Of a DNA stretch of 6,355 nt, positions 6,039-6,355 are shown in pieces. The notes under the pieces were generated by a model, which had not been told where the DNA came from, did no database searches, and saw nothing but the letters and a program-made list of their open reading frames with translations. Source of the stretch: Pseudomonadota bacterium (GTDB taxonomy: Bacteria; Pseudomonadota; Alphaproteobacteria; Rhizobiales; Beijerinckiaceae); NCBI GenBank assembly GCA_021780015.1, contig JAJXZN010000076.1, positions 1 to 6,355 of the forward strand. Direction: 5' to 3'. The stretch's first letter is position 1; every line of letters begins with the position of its first letter. Made by a program: the position numbers and the translations under genes.

Positions 6039-6355
6039 CTAGCGGAAGCGGCAGGTCGCGATCGGCTCGGATTGATCGGGCAGATAAATCTTCAAGGTCC
6101 AGCCGGCGCCGCGCGGATCGGCGCAGATGCCATGTGCGGTTTGGATCGTCACCTTGCGGATGACTTCCAGGCTGACGCCTCCCTGCGGCACGGCGGCGGT
6201 CGCCTGCATCGTGCGCGTCCCCGTGTCGAGGCTGAAATGGCGGATGAGGCCCGAGGCCCTATTGGCATCACCAATATTGCCCATCATCGTCGCGCTGGCG
6301 GCCGCCTCGGCCTGCGTGCTGACGAGCCCCAGTGCAACAAGCGTCGCCAGCCATT
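6039..6355 (-). CDS. Small exported protein of unknown function (5' end beyond right window edge)
   Basis: The frame ends at TAG (complement at 6039-6041) and stays open to the right edge, giving 104 complete codons. Reading beyond the internal Met pair (complement at 6282-6287) reveals WLATLVALGLVSTQAEAAAS, a typical hydrophobic signal-peptide core with an AEA signal peptidase I site. The codon cut by the edge is NAA (Lys, Glu or Gln), consistent with a Lys in the basic n-region, so only a few residues are probably missing. The mature part is about 85 residues with two cysteines, one in GICADPRGAGW and one in IATCRFR near the end, which could pair in the periplasm. The middle is predicted by eye to be mainly beta strands (MQATAAV, LEVIRKVTI, TLKIYL). 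I recognise no family. Its stop codon directly abuts that of the PodJ-like gene on the other strand. A start at the internal ATG is unlikely because it would drop the export signal. Confidence 0.7.
   Translation of the reverse strand, partial: WLATLVALGLVSTQAEAAASATMMGNIGDANRASGLIRHFSLDTGTRTMQATAAVPQGGVSLEVIRKVTIQTAHGICADPRGAGWTLKIYLPDQSEPIATCRFR

Overview
The window looks like chromosomal DNA from a high-GC alphaproteobacterium, probably of the order Hyphomicrobiales (Rhizobiales). The grounds are the GC-rich third codon positions, the long antisense open frames this creates, and a large coiled-coil / single-membrane-helix / Sel1-repeat protein of the PodJ type. The family-level identity of the host cannot be fixed from the sequence; a Beijerinckiaceae/Methylocystaceae-like origin is only a guess. 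I saw no tRNA, rRNA, CRISPR array, insertion sequence, phage gene or integration site.

Left part (1-1372): the N-terminal end of galU (minus strand, cut by the window edge) and a complete galE (plus strand) diverge from a 152-bp spacer. Together they make and interconvert UDP-glucose and UDP-galactose, the precursors of exopolysaccharide and LPS sugars. galE has somewhat more AT-rich codon use than the rest of the window, and a leucine at the position that gates substrate size in GalE enzymes.

Middle part (1363-2796, minus strand): hemH (ferrochelatase, last step of protoheme synthesis) is followed 105 bp downstream by a small exported glycine-zipper protein. The 3' end of the small gene overlaps the 3' end of galE by 10 bp, tail to tail.

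Right part (2797-6355): a 314-bp divergent spacer separates hemH from a 975-codon gene for a PodJ-like polarity or cell-envelope protein. It has a long helical cytoplasmic part, a Pro-rich linker, one membrane helix, a second Pro/Ala-rich linker and four periplasmic Sel1 repeats. Its stop codon abuts, with no intervening base, the stop codon of a small exported protein on the minus strand. That last gene runs off the right edge, and its signal peptide is visible only if the frame is read past the internal ATG to the window end.

The genes do not form one pathway. The window is a set of ordinary housekeeping and envelope genes in alternating orientation (divergent, convergent, divergent, convergent) with very tight 3' junctions. 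I found no convincing new defence or mobile system. The points most worth following are the PodJ-like protein (which lacks the expected N-terminal and C-terminal modules), the two small exported proteins, and the GalE gatekeeper residue.
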